From positions 1 through 17,164 of the forward strand of contig JADFPK010000011.1 of the NCBI GenBank assembly GCA_022562375.1: 17,164 nt of DNA. Direction: 5' to 3'. Position 1 is the stretch's first letter. Each line of letters starts with the position of its first letter. Shown here one piece after another: positions 6,634-13,796 of the stretch. The position numbers were made by a program, and so were the translations under genes. This DNA is from Pseudomonadota bacterium (GTDB lineage: Bacteria; Pseudomonadota; Alphaproteobacteria; SMXQ01). The notes under the pieces were generated by a model, which saw nothing but the letters and a program-made list of their open reading frames with translations, did no database searches and was not told the origin of the DNA.

Positions 6634-7167
6634 CTATTGCGCGTGCTCGACGGCATCCAGGAAGCGGATGTAATGATCCGGCAGATTGTGGGCGCGGGCG
6701 CCGTCGCGCAACAGGGTGATGTAACGAAGCGAAGGCCGGCCGTCTATTTCCTTGCCATCGGCGATGTAGGTGAATGCGTCGACGCGGTTTCCGTCGATGT
6801 CCTCGGCCTCGACCCACAGGTGCCGGTAGCGCCGGCCGGGAACGCCCTCGGTCGAATCGAGATGCACCATGGCGGCCCGGGTGATCAGGTAAAGCACGCC
6901 CCAGACCTCGCCATCGGGGTCGGGCGAGATGTTGGCCGGCGCCGCCTTGCCGCGCGGGCGCCCTTCGAGATTGAAGCGCAGACGATGGCCGCGGACCCGT
7001 CCGGCGCGCCATTCGAGCGGCTCCATGGCGCGGCGTTGGCGAAAGGCGCTGTCGTGCATGTTGGCGCCAAACGCGAAGTACCATACCGGGTCCCGTGGCG
7101 AACCCGAGAGCCCGAGCCCATGGCACCGGTAACGGAGCTTGGTGAGGAACCATTTGATCCGGTTCAC
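6634..7167 (-). CDS. Gamma-glutamylcyclotransferase-like protein (copy 2)
   Basis: This 177-residue homologue of the protein at 3688-4218 keeps WYFAFGANM (about 29-37) in place of YFAYGSNM, APANI (77-81), WGVLYLI and LDSTEG with the expected catalytic Glu107. The conserved core supports a gamma-glutamylcyclotransferase fold acting on glutathione or gamma-glutamyl peptides. It starts with GTG, and GTGA overlaps the stop of the MFS transporter gene, so translation is coupled to that gene. Its stop lies 16 bases before the -35 box of operator B, just as copy 1 ends 36 bases before operator A. Whether it is expressed with the MFS operon only is likely but not proven. Confidence 0.88.
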   Translation of the reverse strand: MNRIKWFLTKLRYRCHGLGLSGSPRDPVWYFAFGANMHDSAFRQRRAMEPLEWRAGRVRGHRLRFNLEGRPRGKAAPANISPDPDGEVWGVLYLITRAAMVHLDSTEGVPGRRYRHLWVEAEDIDGNRVDAFTYIADGKEIDGRPSLRYITLLRDGARAHNLPDHYIRFLDAVEHAQ

Positions 7168-8417
7168 GGCCGCACCTCGCTCTCGAGCCTGGCGAGGCGG
7201 CCGAGGATGAGGAACTGGGCACCGGCGAACATCAGGCTGAGTGCGAATATGACGGCGAAGGACGCGATCTCGGCGATGACGGCGGCGGCGATGGGAAACA
7301 GCGACACCGGCGCCACGAGGGCATTGAAATAGCCGCTATAGGCCGGGCGCCTTCGATCCGGGGAGATTTCCATCAGGTATCCAAGCTGAGCGATCGTCGC
7401 CCCGTTGCCGACGGCGCCAAGCACGAAGAATACGACGCCAAACCACACCAGTACATCTTGGCGCTGGTTTCCACCGATTCCCAGCCACGCCAGAGTAAGC
7501 GCCGGCGCGACGGCGCCACACGCCGCCACCAGATACAACAGCTTCAGCTTTCCCCGGTGGTCTCCCCACCAACCCCACAGGGGATTGGAAGCAAGCGCCC
7601 CCGCCGTTTGCGCCGCGATCAAGACGGCGACATCCTTGACCAGAAGCGCCCCGCCCCTTTGCGCCAGCACGACGTAAAACGGCAGCGCCATCGTCACCAG
7701 GCCACGGCACCACTGGGCGCCCAGGAACAGCCGGAAGCGCCGATCGGTGCGCACGACCTCGACGCCGGCTTTGAGGAATCTGGTGAAACCGGGACGGGCT
7801 CCGTCGATCGGCGCCAGCGGCTCGCCGGCGGAGACGAACAAAGTGGCCGAGCAAGCAAGCAGGATCGCGCCGAAGAGAAAAATACCGGCATAGCCACCGG
7901 GAAATGCCAGCAGATCCAGGAGCCGATGGGCCAAGGCGGCGACGGCGAGGGCCAGCAGACCGCCGCCGAAGAAGCGGACGGCAAGAAGGCGGCTGCGGTG
8001 CGCCGATGGGATGACGCGCGCGACGATGTCATTGTAGGGGACGGCGACGATGCCGCTTACGAACGCATATAGGGTCCACAGCAGAAAGAACAAAATGACC
8101 ATCAGGTTTCCCGGCGCCGTCCCGCTCGACCAGAGCAACCCTGCCAGTGCCGCCAGGCAAAGCACGCGGCCGAAGGCGCCGAATTTATAAAACCCCATGC
8201 GCCGGTCGCGGCCCCCGGCAAGGTAGGCGACGAAAAGCTGGGGAAACAGCCAACCGTAGCGCGATATGGCGGCGGCGGCGCCGACCGCCAGCGGGCTTCC
8301 GGTCAGCCCGTTAACGAGGGCGGCGACGATGGTGCTGGTATCCACCGTCGCCGCGCCGCCCTGGAACAGCGCTCCCGCCGCCGCGATTCGGGTGAACCGC
8401 CTCTTCACCTCAGGCAT
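7164..8417 (-). CDS. MFS transporter
   Basis: The 417-residue protein has about twelve hydrophobic segments in two halves and an MFS-like basic loop after TM2 (AGGRDRRMGFYKFG), with similar basic turns at SAHRSR and WWGDHRGKLKLL. This supports a major facilitator superfamily transporter of the inner membrane; the substrate is not evident. I chose the ATG at 8417, which has a GGTGGG just upstream. A GTG at 8426 would add three residues. The start overlaps the end of the flippase-like gene by 8 bases, and the stop overlaps the start of the cyclotransferase by 4, so the three genes are one coupled unit. A substrate linked to glutathione or gamma-glutamyl peptides is speculation from context. Confidence 0.87.
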   Translation of the reverse strand: MPEVKRRFTRIAAAGALFQGGAATVDTSTIVAALVNGLTGSPLAVGAAAAISRYGWLFPQLFVAYLAGGRDRRMGFYKFGAFGRVLCLAALAGLLWSSGTAPGNLMVILFFLLWTLYAFVSGIVAVPYNDIVARVIPSAHRSRLLAVRFFGGGLLALAVAALAHRLLDLLAFPGGYAGIFLFGAILLACSATLFVSAGEPLAPIDGARPGFTRFLKAGVEVVRTDRRFRLFLGAQWCRGLVTMALPFYVVLAQRGGALLVKDVAVLIAAQTAGALASNPLWGWWGDHRGKLKLLYLVAACGAVAPALTLAWLGIGGNQRQDVLVWFGVVFFVLGAVGNGATIAQLGYLMEISPDRRRPAYSGYFNALVAPVSLFPIAAAVIAEIASFAVIFALSLMFAGAQFLILGRLARLESEVRP

Positions 8418-9480
8418 CGCGCCCACCGTTTTCGTCCGGCCCGGTTTTGGCCGTGGCGCGCCCGGCGCCTTCGGTAAACGCGCCGGTCAAGGTCAGGCCC
8501 TGGGCCCACAACGCCGCCGCCCCGCTGATGGCGACGGTCGATAAGGTGGCCGCCTGGACGATGAGCGTCATGGCCAGCGCCTTTTCCACTTCGACGCCGA
8601 GCCCCTCGAGGACGAACACCGCCCCCGCCGTGAAACCACCGACGATGCGAAGGGTCCCGGCGAGGATGACGAGGAAACCGAGAAAGACCATCAAGAAAAG
8701 ATAACCCTCGGGCGCCAGCGCGACGCCGAAGGCAAGCCCGGCCCACAGGAAGTAGCTGATGGCGACGATCTTGATGGCGATGGATGTGGTGACGATGGCG
8801 GCTCCCCGCCAGGCCTCGGCCGGCCAGACGACGCCTTCGAAGAAATGACGGACGAAATCCCACACCGGACCGCGCCACCGCCGGGGCAGCCATCCGATGA
8901 GGCGCAGACGCGCGGCGGGAGCCCGGTTTCGCCGCCGGCTGAACGCGACCAGCGCCGCGATCGATCCTGAAAACACACCCAGGCTCCCCAGGGCTCCCCA
9001 CCTCAGGCCCTCCCGGATCGCGCCGCTGGCATCGGGAAAGCGGACGAGCTCCAGCGCCAGCGCGGTAAAGGCGACGAAGACGATGCCGTCGATCAGGCGG
9101 TCCAAGGCGACGGTGGCAAGAAGGGTGCTGGTGCGAAGCGCCTCGAGACGCGCGATCAGCCAGGCGCGCACCAGCGGGCTGACCCGGACCGGGGTTACGA
9201 GGTTGGCGAGATACCCGGCCATTATGGCGCCGAACAGCCGCCAGGTCGCCACCGGGCGGAGGGGATAGAGCATCTGGCGCCATTTGAAGGCGCGAAGCAG
9301 TTGTTCCAGCACCGTCGCCGCCGGCAGCAACAGGAGCGGCCAGATTTCAGCCTTGGCGAGGATGGCGAGGAACCGCGACGGATCGAGATCGCGCAGCACC
9401 CAGGCGAGTAAAACCAGGCCGGCGGCGGCGCCAAGCCAGCGCCATTTCCTCGAGTTCAGCCGAGTGGCGATCCCAGACAT
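8410..9480 (-). CDS. Flippase-like / lysylphosphatidylglycerol synthase TM-region family membrane protein
   Basis: The 356-residue integral membrane protein has an early basic-flanked helix and LLRAFKWRQMLYPL. It also has GYLANLVTPVRVSPLVRAWLI, the motif typical of the LPG_synthase_TM / UPF0104 / AglD-YbhN family, followed by ALDRLIDGIVF and later helices. Family members are proposed lipid flippases or the membrane half of aminoacyl-phospholipid synthases. No synthetase domain is attached here, so lysyl transfer is unlikely. The ATG at 9480 has a poor Shine-Dalgarno. It lies 27 bases after the MntP-like gene and overlaps the MFS gene. Function beyond membrane-lipid or envelope handling cannot be assigned. 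Confidence 0.83.
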   Translation of the reverse strand: MSGIATRLNSRKWRWLGAAAGLVLLAWVLRDLDPSRFLAILAKAEIWPLLLLPAATVLEQLLRAFKWRQMLYPLRPVATWRLFGAIMAGYLANLVTPVRVSPLVRAWLIARLEALRTSTLLATVALDRLIDGIVFVAFTALALELVRFPDASGAIREGLRWGALGSLGVFSGSIAALVAFSRRRNRAPAARLRLIGWLPRRWRGPVWDFVRHFFEGVVWPAEAWRGAAIVTTSIAIKIVAISYFLWAGLAFGVALAPEGYLFLMVFLGFLVILAGTLRIVGGFTAGAVFVLEGLGVEVEKALAMTLIVQAATLSTVAISGAAALWAQGLTLTGAFTEGAGRATAKTGPDENGGRDA

Positions 9481-9507
9481 GTTTCAGATTATCGCATTCG
9501 CGGGCTC

Positions 9508-10068
9508 CTAGGCCAGAATGTCCTCGAGGAGAATCTTGACGCCGAGCGCGATCAGCACCAGCCCGCCGATGATTTCCGCCTTCTTGCCCAATAGCGGGCC
9601 GAATATGCGGCCGAGATGAACGCCTACCGCCGCCGCCGCGAAGGTGACGGCGCCGAGGATCGAGGCGGCGGTGACGATGGCGGTGTCGAGGAACGCCAAT
9701 GTTACGCCGATGGCGGCTTCATCGACGTTGGTGGCGATCGCCAGGGCGAGGAGGGCGAGGGGGGGAAGCGCGCGCCGCTCCTTGCCGTCGCGCCTCGGCC
9801 GCGAACCTTCGACGATCATGGCGACGCCGATGATGGCGAGAAGCCCGAAGGCGATCCAGTGGTCCCATTCGGTCACGATCTCGCGGAAATAGAACCCGAG
9901 ACTCCATCCCAGCAAGGAAAAGAGTAGGGCAAAGGCGCCGAAAGGGGCGGCGATCCTCAAGCCATCGAGGAACGTCGGCCGCCCGAGCGCCACGCCGGCG
10001 ACGATGGCCGCGGCGAAGGCGTCCATCGAAAGTCCGAGCGCCACGAGGAAGAGGGTGGGGAGACTCAT
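9508..10068 (-). CDS. mntP: MntP-like manganese efflux pump
   Basis: The 186-residue protein has six hydrophobic segments in two similar halves. The family motif ALGLSMDAFA (10-19) and its counterpart ATNVDEAAIG (112-121) provide the paired Asp-containing metal sites, and GKKAEIIGGLVLIALGVKIL (161-180) closes the protein. This matches MntP, which exports Mn2+ across the inner membrane. The second motif has VDEAAIG where many homologues have IDALAVG, so divergence in metal choice is possible. The ATG at 10068 has little Shine-Dalgarno. No yybP-type Mn riboswitch is recognisable upstream; instead there is a 15-base tandem repeat. Confidence 0.85.
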   Translation of the reverse strand: MSLPTLFLVALGLSMDAFAAAIVAGVALGRPTFLDGLRIAAPFGAFALLFSLLGWSLGFYFREIVTEWDHWIAFGLLAIIGVAMIVEGSRPRRDGKERRALPPLALLALAIATNVDEAAIGVTLAFLDTAIVTAASILGAVTFAAAAVGVHLGRIFGPLLGKKAEIIGGLVLIALGVKILLEDILA

Positions 10069-10095
10069 CGGTTCAAGCGATCATGCGCCGCCCCG

Positions 10096-10140
10096 GTGGC
10101 GTCCCAACGGGTGACGTCCCAACGGATGACGTCCCAACGG
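10096..10140. repeat. Three tandem 15-base repeats
   Basis: Three consecutive 15-base units, gtggcgtcccaacgg, gtgacgtcccaacgg and atgacgtcccaacgg, differ at only two positions. They lie in the 124-base gap between nudC and mntP, with both genes on the minus strand. The core contains acgtcccaacgg. No coding frame explains them. They could be replication slippage or a repeated protein-binding site. Confidence 0.9.
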
Positions 10141-10192
10141 ACGGGCGCCGCTGACGGCAAGCGAGAACCACCGGCAATCGCCCGCGCCCGCC

Positions 10193-11125
10193 CTATTCTT
10201 CCGCCAGCCAGCCCTCGATCAGCCGGCGCGAGATGGAGACCGGGCGGGGCAGCCGCAACGTGGCGCCATCGCCGGCGGCGTAGGCCTTGATCTCGTCCCG
10301 GGTCAGCCAGCGGGCGTCCACCAGCTCGTCTTCGTCGAGGCGGATATCGGTGGTTACCGCACGGGCGGTGAAGCCGAGCATCAGGGACGCCGGGAACGGC
10401 CATGGCTGGGAAGAATGATAGCGCACGTTCTCGACTTCGATGCCGGTCTCCTCCATGACCTCCCGCGCCACCGCCTCCTCCAGGCTTTCGCCGGGCTCGA
10501 CGAAGCCGGCGAGGACCGAATACATCGGCTCGGTCCGTCCCACCTTTCGCGCCAGCAGGCACTTGTCGCCGTCACTCACCAGCATGATCACCACCGGGTC
10601 GGTGCGGGGGAAATGGTGGGTGGCGCAGGAGGGGTTTTCGCAGACCCTGAGATGCCCCGCCTCGCGCATCGATGTCGTCCCGCCGCAGACCGAACAGAAC
10701 CGATGGCGTCGGTGCCAGTGCATGAGCCCCCTGGCGTAGGAAAGCAGCGCGCCGTCCCGCCGGTCGAGGAGCTGGCCCATGTCGCGAAGCTCGACCAAGT
10801 CGCCCCGGTCCTTGAGCTCCGGCCGGCTCAATGGGTCCTCGATGTGGGAGATGTCGACGGCGAAGCGGGCATCGCCGGCGATCAGGCCCAAGAGCGCCCA
10901 TTCGGCGCCGTCCCCGGCAAGGGTCCTGGCCTCTCCGACGGCGAGCATCACCGGGCTTGGCGCCTCGCCCTTGGAGACCAGATTGGCGGCGCGCCAGACC
11001 GGCAGGACCCGGCACGAGGGGTGGGCGACCCGCCGTTCGATCCACGCCGCGTCCTTGCGGAAATTCGCCGCCCGGTCTATGCCGGCGCCGGCGAAGATGT
11101 TGGCATCCCTGTCGTCCGGTTTCAT
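10193..11125 (-). CDS. nudC: NAD(+)/NADH diphosphatase (NudC)
   Basis: The 310-residue protein has the NudC order: an N-terminal NUDIX-like domain, a four-cysteine zinc ribbon (C144, C147, C162, C167 in FCSVCGG and CENPSC) and then the Nudix domain. The Nudix box begins GFVEPGESLEEA at 207 and ends REVMEETGI. The NudC-specific SQPWPFPASLM lies at 239-249. The enzyme hydrolyses NAD(H) to NMN(H) and AMP and can remove NAD caps from RNA. It starts 30 bases after the egtD stop on the same strand, so the two are probably co-transcribed. The start at 11125 lacks a strong Shine-Dalgarno, but no better in-frame start is available in the gap. Confidence 0.96.
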   Translation of the reverse strand: MKPDDRDANIFAGAGIDRAANFRKDAAWIERRVAHPSCRVLPVWRAANLVSKGEAPSPVMLAVGEARTLAGDGAEWALLGLIAGDARFAVDISHIEDPLSRPELKDRGDLVELRDMGQLLDRRDGALLSYARGLMHWHRRHRFCSVCGGTTSMREAGHLRVCENPSCATHHFPRTDPVVIMLVSDGDKCLLARKVGRTEPMYSVLAGFVEPGESLEEAVAREVMEETGIEVENVRYHSSQPWPFPASLMLGFTARAVTTDIRLDEDELVDARWLTRDEIKAYAAGDGATLRLPRPVSISRRLIEGWLAEE

Positions 11126-11155
11126 GTCGAAGTCCGCGCTTTGATCACCGGCCGG

Positions 11156-12160
11156 TCACGATGCCGCAGGCCTGAGCCTGAAAAGCACCACCGCGAACCA
11201 GCCCCTGTCATCGGTCCAGGCCGCGACCTTCTCCCATCCCTTGGCGGCGAACTCGGCGGCCAGCGCGGCGAGGTCGAACTTGCCGGAAATCTCCGTCCTG
11301 ATCGTCTCCTCCGCCTTGAACGTGACCTCGAAGCCGAGATCCTTCAAGGCCACGCTTTGATCGCCGAGGCTCCTTAAATGCATCTCGATCCGGCGCCGGT
11401 CGACATCGTAGAAGGCGTGGTGGGCGAACCGGTCAAGCACGAAGTTGGCGCCGAAACGCCTGTTGATGTGGCGCAGGATATTGAGGTTGAACGCCGCCGT
11501 GACGCCCTGGGAATCGTTGTAGGCGGCCTCCAGGATGTCCTTGTCCTTGTGCAAATCGGCGCCGATGAGGAAATATTCGCCGGGCGCCATGGCCGAGGTG
11601 GCGGCCTCGAGGAAGACGCCGCGCTCCCGGGCGTCGAAATTGCCGAGCGTGCTGCCGAGGAACATCAGCATCCGCGACGCCGATTTTCGCGGCCCCAGCG
11701 CGGCGAAGGCCTGCTCATAGGTGCCGGAGAACCCCTCGATGTGCAAATCCTGGTAAAGCGACAGCAATTCCCGGGCCGCGGCCTTCAGCATCCCTTCGCT
11801 GACATCGATGGGGAGGAAGCGCAGGGGATGGTTTCGTTGGGCGTGGGCCTCGAGTAACAGCCGCGTCTTCTGGGCGTTGCCGCTGCCGAGTTCGACGAGC
11901 TCCGACGGACCGGTCAGCCGGGCGATTTCGGGCGCCGCGCGCTCGAGGATGCCGCGCTCGGCGCGGGTCAGGTAATACTCGTCGAGCTCGCAGATCTTCT
12001 CGAACAACGCCGAGCCGCGATCGTCGTAGAAATAGCGGCAGGGCAGGGTCTTCCGAGCCCCGCTGAGTCCTTCGATGACGTCGCCGCCATCGTCGGCCTC
12101 CCCGGCGGGACCGGAAAGCCTGGTATATTCGAAACGGGCGGCCTCCTTGACCACGCGCAT
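11156..12160 (-). CDS. egtD: L-histidine N-alpha-methyltransferase (EgtD-like)
   Basis: The 334-residue protein is a SAM-dependent methyltransferase of the EgtD family, with YFYDDRGSALFE (43-54), YYLTRAE (62-68), the SAM motif ELGSGNAQKT (90-99), FLGSTLGNF (167-175), GADLHKD and AYNDSQGVTAAFN (213-225). EgtD makes hercynine from histidine, the first step to ergothioneine, a thiol antioxidant. I chose the ATG at 12160, with AAGGA eight bases upstream; an ATG at 12211 would add 17 unconserved residues. The usual partner EgtB is not next to it: upstream is a gene-free stretch with repeat relics. Whether the cell makes ergothioneine depends on an egtB elsewhere. Confidence 0.93.
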   Translation of the reverse strand: MRVVKEAARFEYTRLSGPAGEADDGGDVIEGLSGARKTLPCRYFYDDRGSALFEKICELDEYYLTRAERGILERAAPEIARLTGPSELVELGSGNAQKTRLLLEAHAQRNHPLRFLPIDVSEGMLKAAARELLSLYQDLHIEGFSGTYEQAFAALGPRKSASRMLMFLGSTLGNFDARERGVFLEAATSAMAPGEYFLIGADLHKDKDILEAAYNDSQGVTAAFNLNILRHINRRFGANFVLDRFAHHAFYDVDRRRIEMHLRSLGDQSVALKDLGFEVTFKAEETIRTEISGKFDLAALAAEFAAKGWEKVAAWTDDRGWFAVVLFRLRPAAS

Positions 12161-12300
12161 GTGCTTTTCCTTTTCATCCCAAGCCCTCCGTGCGCCTCTC
12201 GCGGCCGCCAAAGACCGGCCGGGCGAGACGCCGTGGGTGCGGGGATGATAGCAGGCCGGGGCGCCTCAAGGCAAAACCCGACCCGCACCGCCCGGTTCCA

Positions 12301-12325
12301 TCAAGGGGTCAAGTCTTGACAATTA
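12301..12325. repeat. Short palindromic repeat resembling REP/Y1-transposase-associated sequence
   Basis: The sequence ggggtcaagtcttgacaatt contains a perfect 6-1-6 inverted repeat, gtcaag-t-cttgac (12308-12320). I recall near-identical sequence (ggggtcaggtcttgacaatt) at the ends of REP-associated Y1 (IS200-like) transposase elements in many environmental bacteria. No transposase gene is present, so at most this is a solo relic. The match is from memory, not a search. Confidence 0.4.
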
Positions 12326-12492
12326 TCATTTTACCGGCAGGCGCATGCCCGCGTTGCCCACATTCATTCACCACATTGGGACGCCGACGTTCCGAACGCC
12401 ATGATGTGGCGGCAAATGCCGACCACGAAGAGAACCATGATCCCGGTGGAGATAAAAAGGCCAGGAGAGCTTGACTTGGAACCCGCGATTAG

Positions 12493-12592
12493 AGAACAGA
12501 GGCACAGAGGCACAGAGACACAGAGGAAAAGACAAACTTATTATAATTAAATCTTTCGTACTTCTCCGTGCGCTCTGTGATCTCTGTGGTTC
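12493..12592. repeat. CACAGAG inverted-repeat element, about 100 bases
   Basis: The left arm is built from repeated ggcacagag/acacagagg units of 8-9 bases. The right arm, read on the other strand, is gaaccacagagatcacagag followed by cgcacggagaag. The two arms form a long imperfect inverted repeat around an AT-rich core (about 12530-12560, attataattaaatc). The type is a widespread non-coding repeat that often gets mistranslated in annotations as peptides such as SLCLCASVPL. It sits between egtD and coq7 and differs sharply in base composition from both. Confidence 0.75.
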
Positions 12593-12645
12593 AAAACACT
12601 TGGTATCAAGCGCCTTCCATTGCGCCTCGATGGCGGCGCCGCCGG

Positions 12646-13191
12646 CTAGATCCGGGTCGACAGCCAGATGGCGAGGCGCGAGCCGGCCTTGATCGCCGCG
12701 CTCAGGGCCTCGTAGGCCGGCGCTTCGGTGGCGCCGTGATCCCGCGCGATCTCGCCGTGGGCGATTTCGTCGTCGCGGAATTCCTCGATCACGTTTCTCA
12801 ACTCGGCGTCGTCGGCGCCGAGCGCCTCGGCCTGGCGCGCGTAATGCTCGTCGATCACCTCCTCGACGGCGGCGGTGCAGGCCATCGCCGCCTTCTCGCC
12901 GATCAGCGCGGTGCCGGCGCCGAGCGCGAAGCCGGCGACGTGCCACAGCGGCGACAGCAGCGTCGGGCGCACCCGGCGTTCGACGATCATCTTCTCGAAC
13001 ACCGCGAGGTGCCGGCGTTCGCCGTCCGCCATCTTCCGGATGACCTCGCCGACGGGGGTGCGGCCGAGGACCGCGAGCTGGCCCTGATAGATCCGCAGGG
13101 CGCCGTATTCGCCGGCGTGATCGACGCGGATCATGCGCCGCTTCATCTCTTCCGGGTCGGGGTCCCCCGGCATGCGTCGCTTCGACGTCAT
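12646..13191 (-). CDS. coq7: Demethoxyubiquinone hydroxylase (Coq7)
   Basis: The 181-residue protein is a di-iron hydroxylase of the Coq7 family, which hydroxylates demethoxyubiquinone in ubiquinone biosynthesis at the inner membrane. The iron ligands are seen as RVDHAGEYGA (Glu28), the GERRHL pair (Glu58, His61), AAVEEVIDEHY (Glu110 or 111) and DDEIAH (Glu142, His145). I chose the ATG at 13191, preceded by a strong GGAGGA; the frame stays open about 94 codons further, but that part is antisense to dsbB coding sequence and not conserved. It lies 28 bases after dsbB on the same strand and is probably co-transcribed with it. The C-terminus LAIWLSTRI is normal for the family. Confidence 0.95.
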   Translation of the reverse strand: MTSKRRMPGDPDPEEMKRRMIRVDHAGEYGALRIYQGQLAVLGRTPVGEVIRKMADGERRHLAVFEKMIVERRVRPTLLSPLWHVAGFALGAGTALIGEKAAMACTAAVEEVIDEHYARQAEALGADDAELRNVIEEFRDDEIAHGEIARDHGATEAPAYEALSAAIKAGSRLAIWLSTRI

Positions 13192-13219
13192 ATCCTCCTC
13201 CCGTCGGGGCGAGAACGGC

Positions 13220-13756
13220 TCAGGCGTCCGCCCGGTCGCCGCCGTCCCGCCACATCCCCCTGGCGGCGATCGCGCTGGCGACCGCCAAGACCAGGGAGGC
13301 GAGGACATTATACCCCGCCATCGAGATGCCGAACAGCGACCAGGGCACCTCGTCGCAGCGCGCCACCGGGGCGGCGAAAATTTGCGCGCGAAGCTCCTCG
13401 ATCGTCCGCGCCGTAGTTCCAGCGGCGCCACAAGCCTCGGTGCCCTGCCACCAGTGCTGCTCGACGCCGACATGAAAGGTGGCGATGCCGGCGTTGACCA
13501 GGAAGGCGGCGGCGCAGACCCCGCCGAGGACCGCGATCACGCCCCTCGGCGGCGGCGCCAGGCCGGAGAGGACCAGGCCCAGTCCCGAAAGCGCGATGAC
13601 GACGCCATAGGGCACGCGCTGATAGAGACAGAGCACGCAAGGCTCGAGCCCGCCAATATATTGGGAGGCGAACGCCGCCGCCAGGATCGCCGCGCTGGCG
13701 CCCAGCAGGAGGGCGAAAACGAGGCGCGGGTTTGCGGTGATCTCGGCGATCGTCAT
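13220..13756 (-). CDS. dsbB: Disulfide bond formation protein B (DsbB)
   Basis: The 178-residue protein has four hydrophobic segments. The quinone-linked pair is in EPCVLCLYQRVPYG (C40, C43) and the DsbA-contacting pair in the second periplasmic loop (C109 in GTEACG, C134 in ARCDEV). DsbB reoxidises DsbA and passes electrons to ubiquinone, which gives a functional link to the adjacent coq7. The start at 13756 follows a short gap after the DedA-type gene. No dsbA is within view. Confidence 0.95.
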   Translation of the reverse strand: MTIAEITANPRLVFALLLGASAAILAAAFASQYIGGLEPCVLCLYQRVPYGVVIALSGLGLVLSGLAPPPRGVIAVLGGVCAAAFLVNAGIATFHVGVEQHWWQGTEACGAAGTTARTIEELRAQIFAAPVARCDEVPWSLFGISMAGYNVLASLVLAVASAIAARGMWRDGGDRADA

Positions 13757-13796
13757 GGCGCGGTTCCAAGGGCGGTTCCTGAGCGGAACCCTAAAC

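Larger units (their letters stand above)
12161..12645. other. Gene-free stretch with repeat relics
   Basis: No convincing gene is seen in these 485 bases. The first 90 or so bases should hold the egtD promoter. Two repeat elements are described separately (12301-12325 and 12493-12592). Between them, one minus-strand frame reads a short hydrophobic stretch (GIMVLFVVGICRHIMAF) before a stop, but it lacks a Shine-Dalgarno and has only about 20 codons from its ATG. It may be the decayed end of a membrane protein gene. The stretch is visibly more AT-rich than its surroundings from 12530 to 12565. Confidence 0.7.

Noticed and set aside
3688..8426. Complete mercury resistance (mer) operon
   Set aside because: No mercuric reductase (flavoprotein with vicinal cysteines), MerT or MerB is encoded. 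Only MerR and a MerP-like fold are present.
8705..9480. Lysylphosphatidylglycerol synthase (MprF)
   Set aside because: Only the membrane region family is seen; the C-terminal transferase domain of MprF is missing.
10096..10140. CRISPR array
   Set aside because: The 15-base units are directly tandem with no spacers between them, and no cas genes are near.
12368..12946. Minus-strand open frame of 192 codons spanning the CACAGAG element
   Set aside because: Half of it is a shadow of coq7, and the SLSFPLCLCASVPLFS part is translation of a non-coding repeat, a known annotation artefact.
13192..13473. N-terminal extension of Coq7 to 13473
   Set aside because: The strong GGAGGA before the ATG at 13191 and the family length fix the start. 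The extension overlaps dsbB on the same strand and is Arg/Ser-rich.
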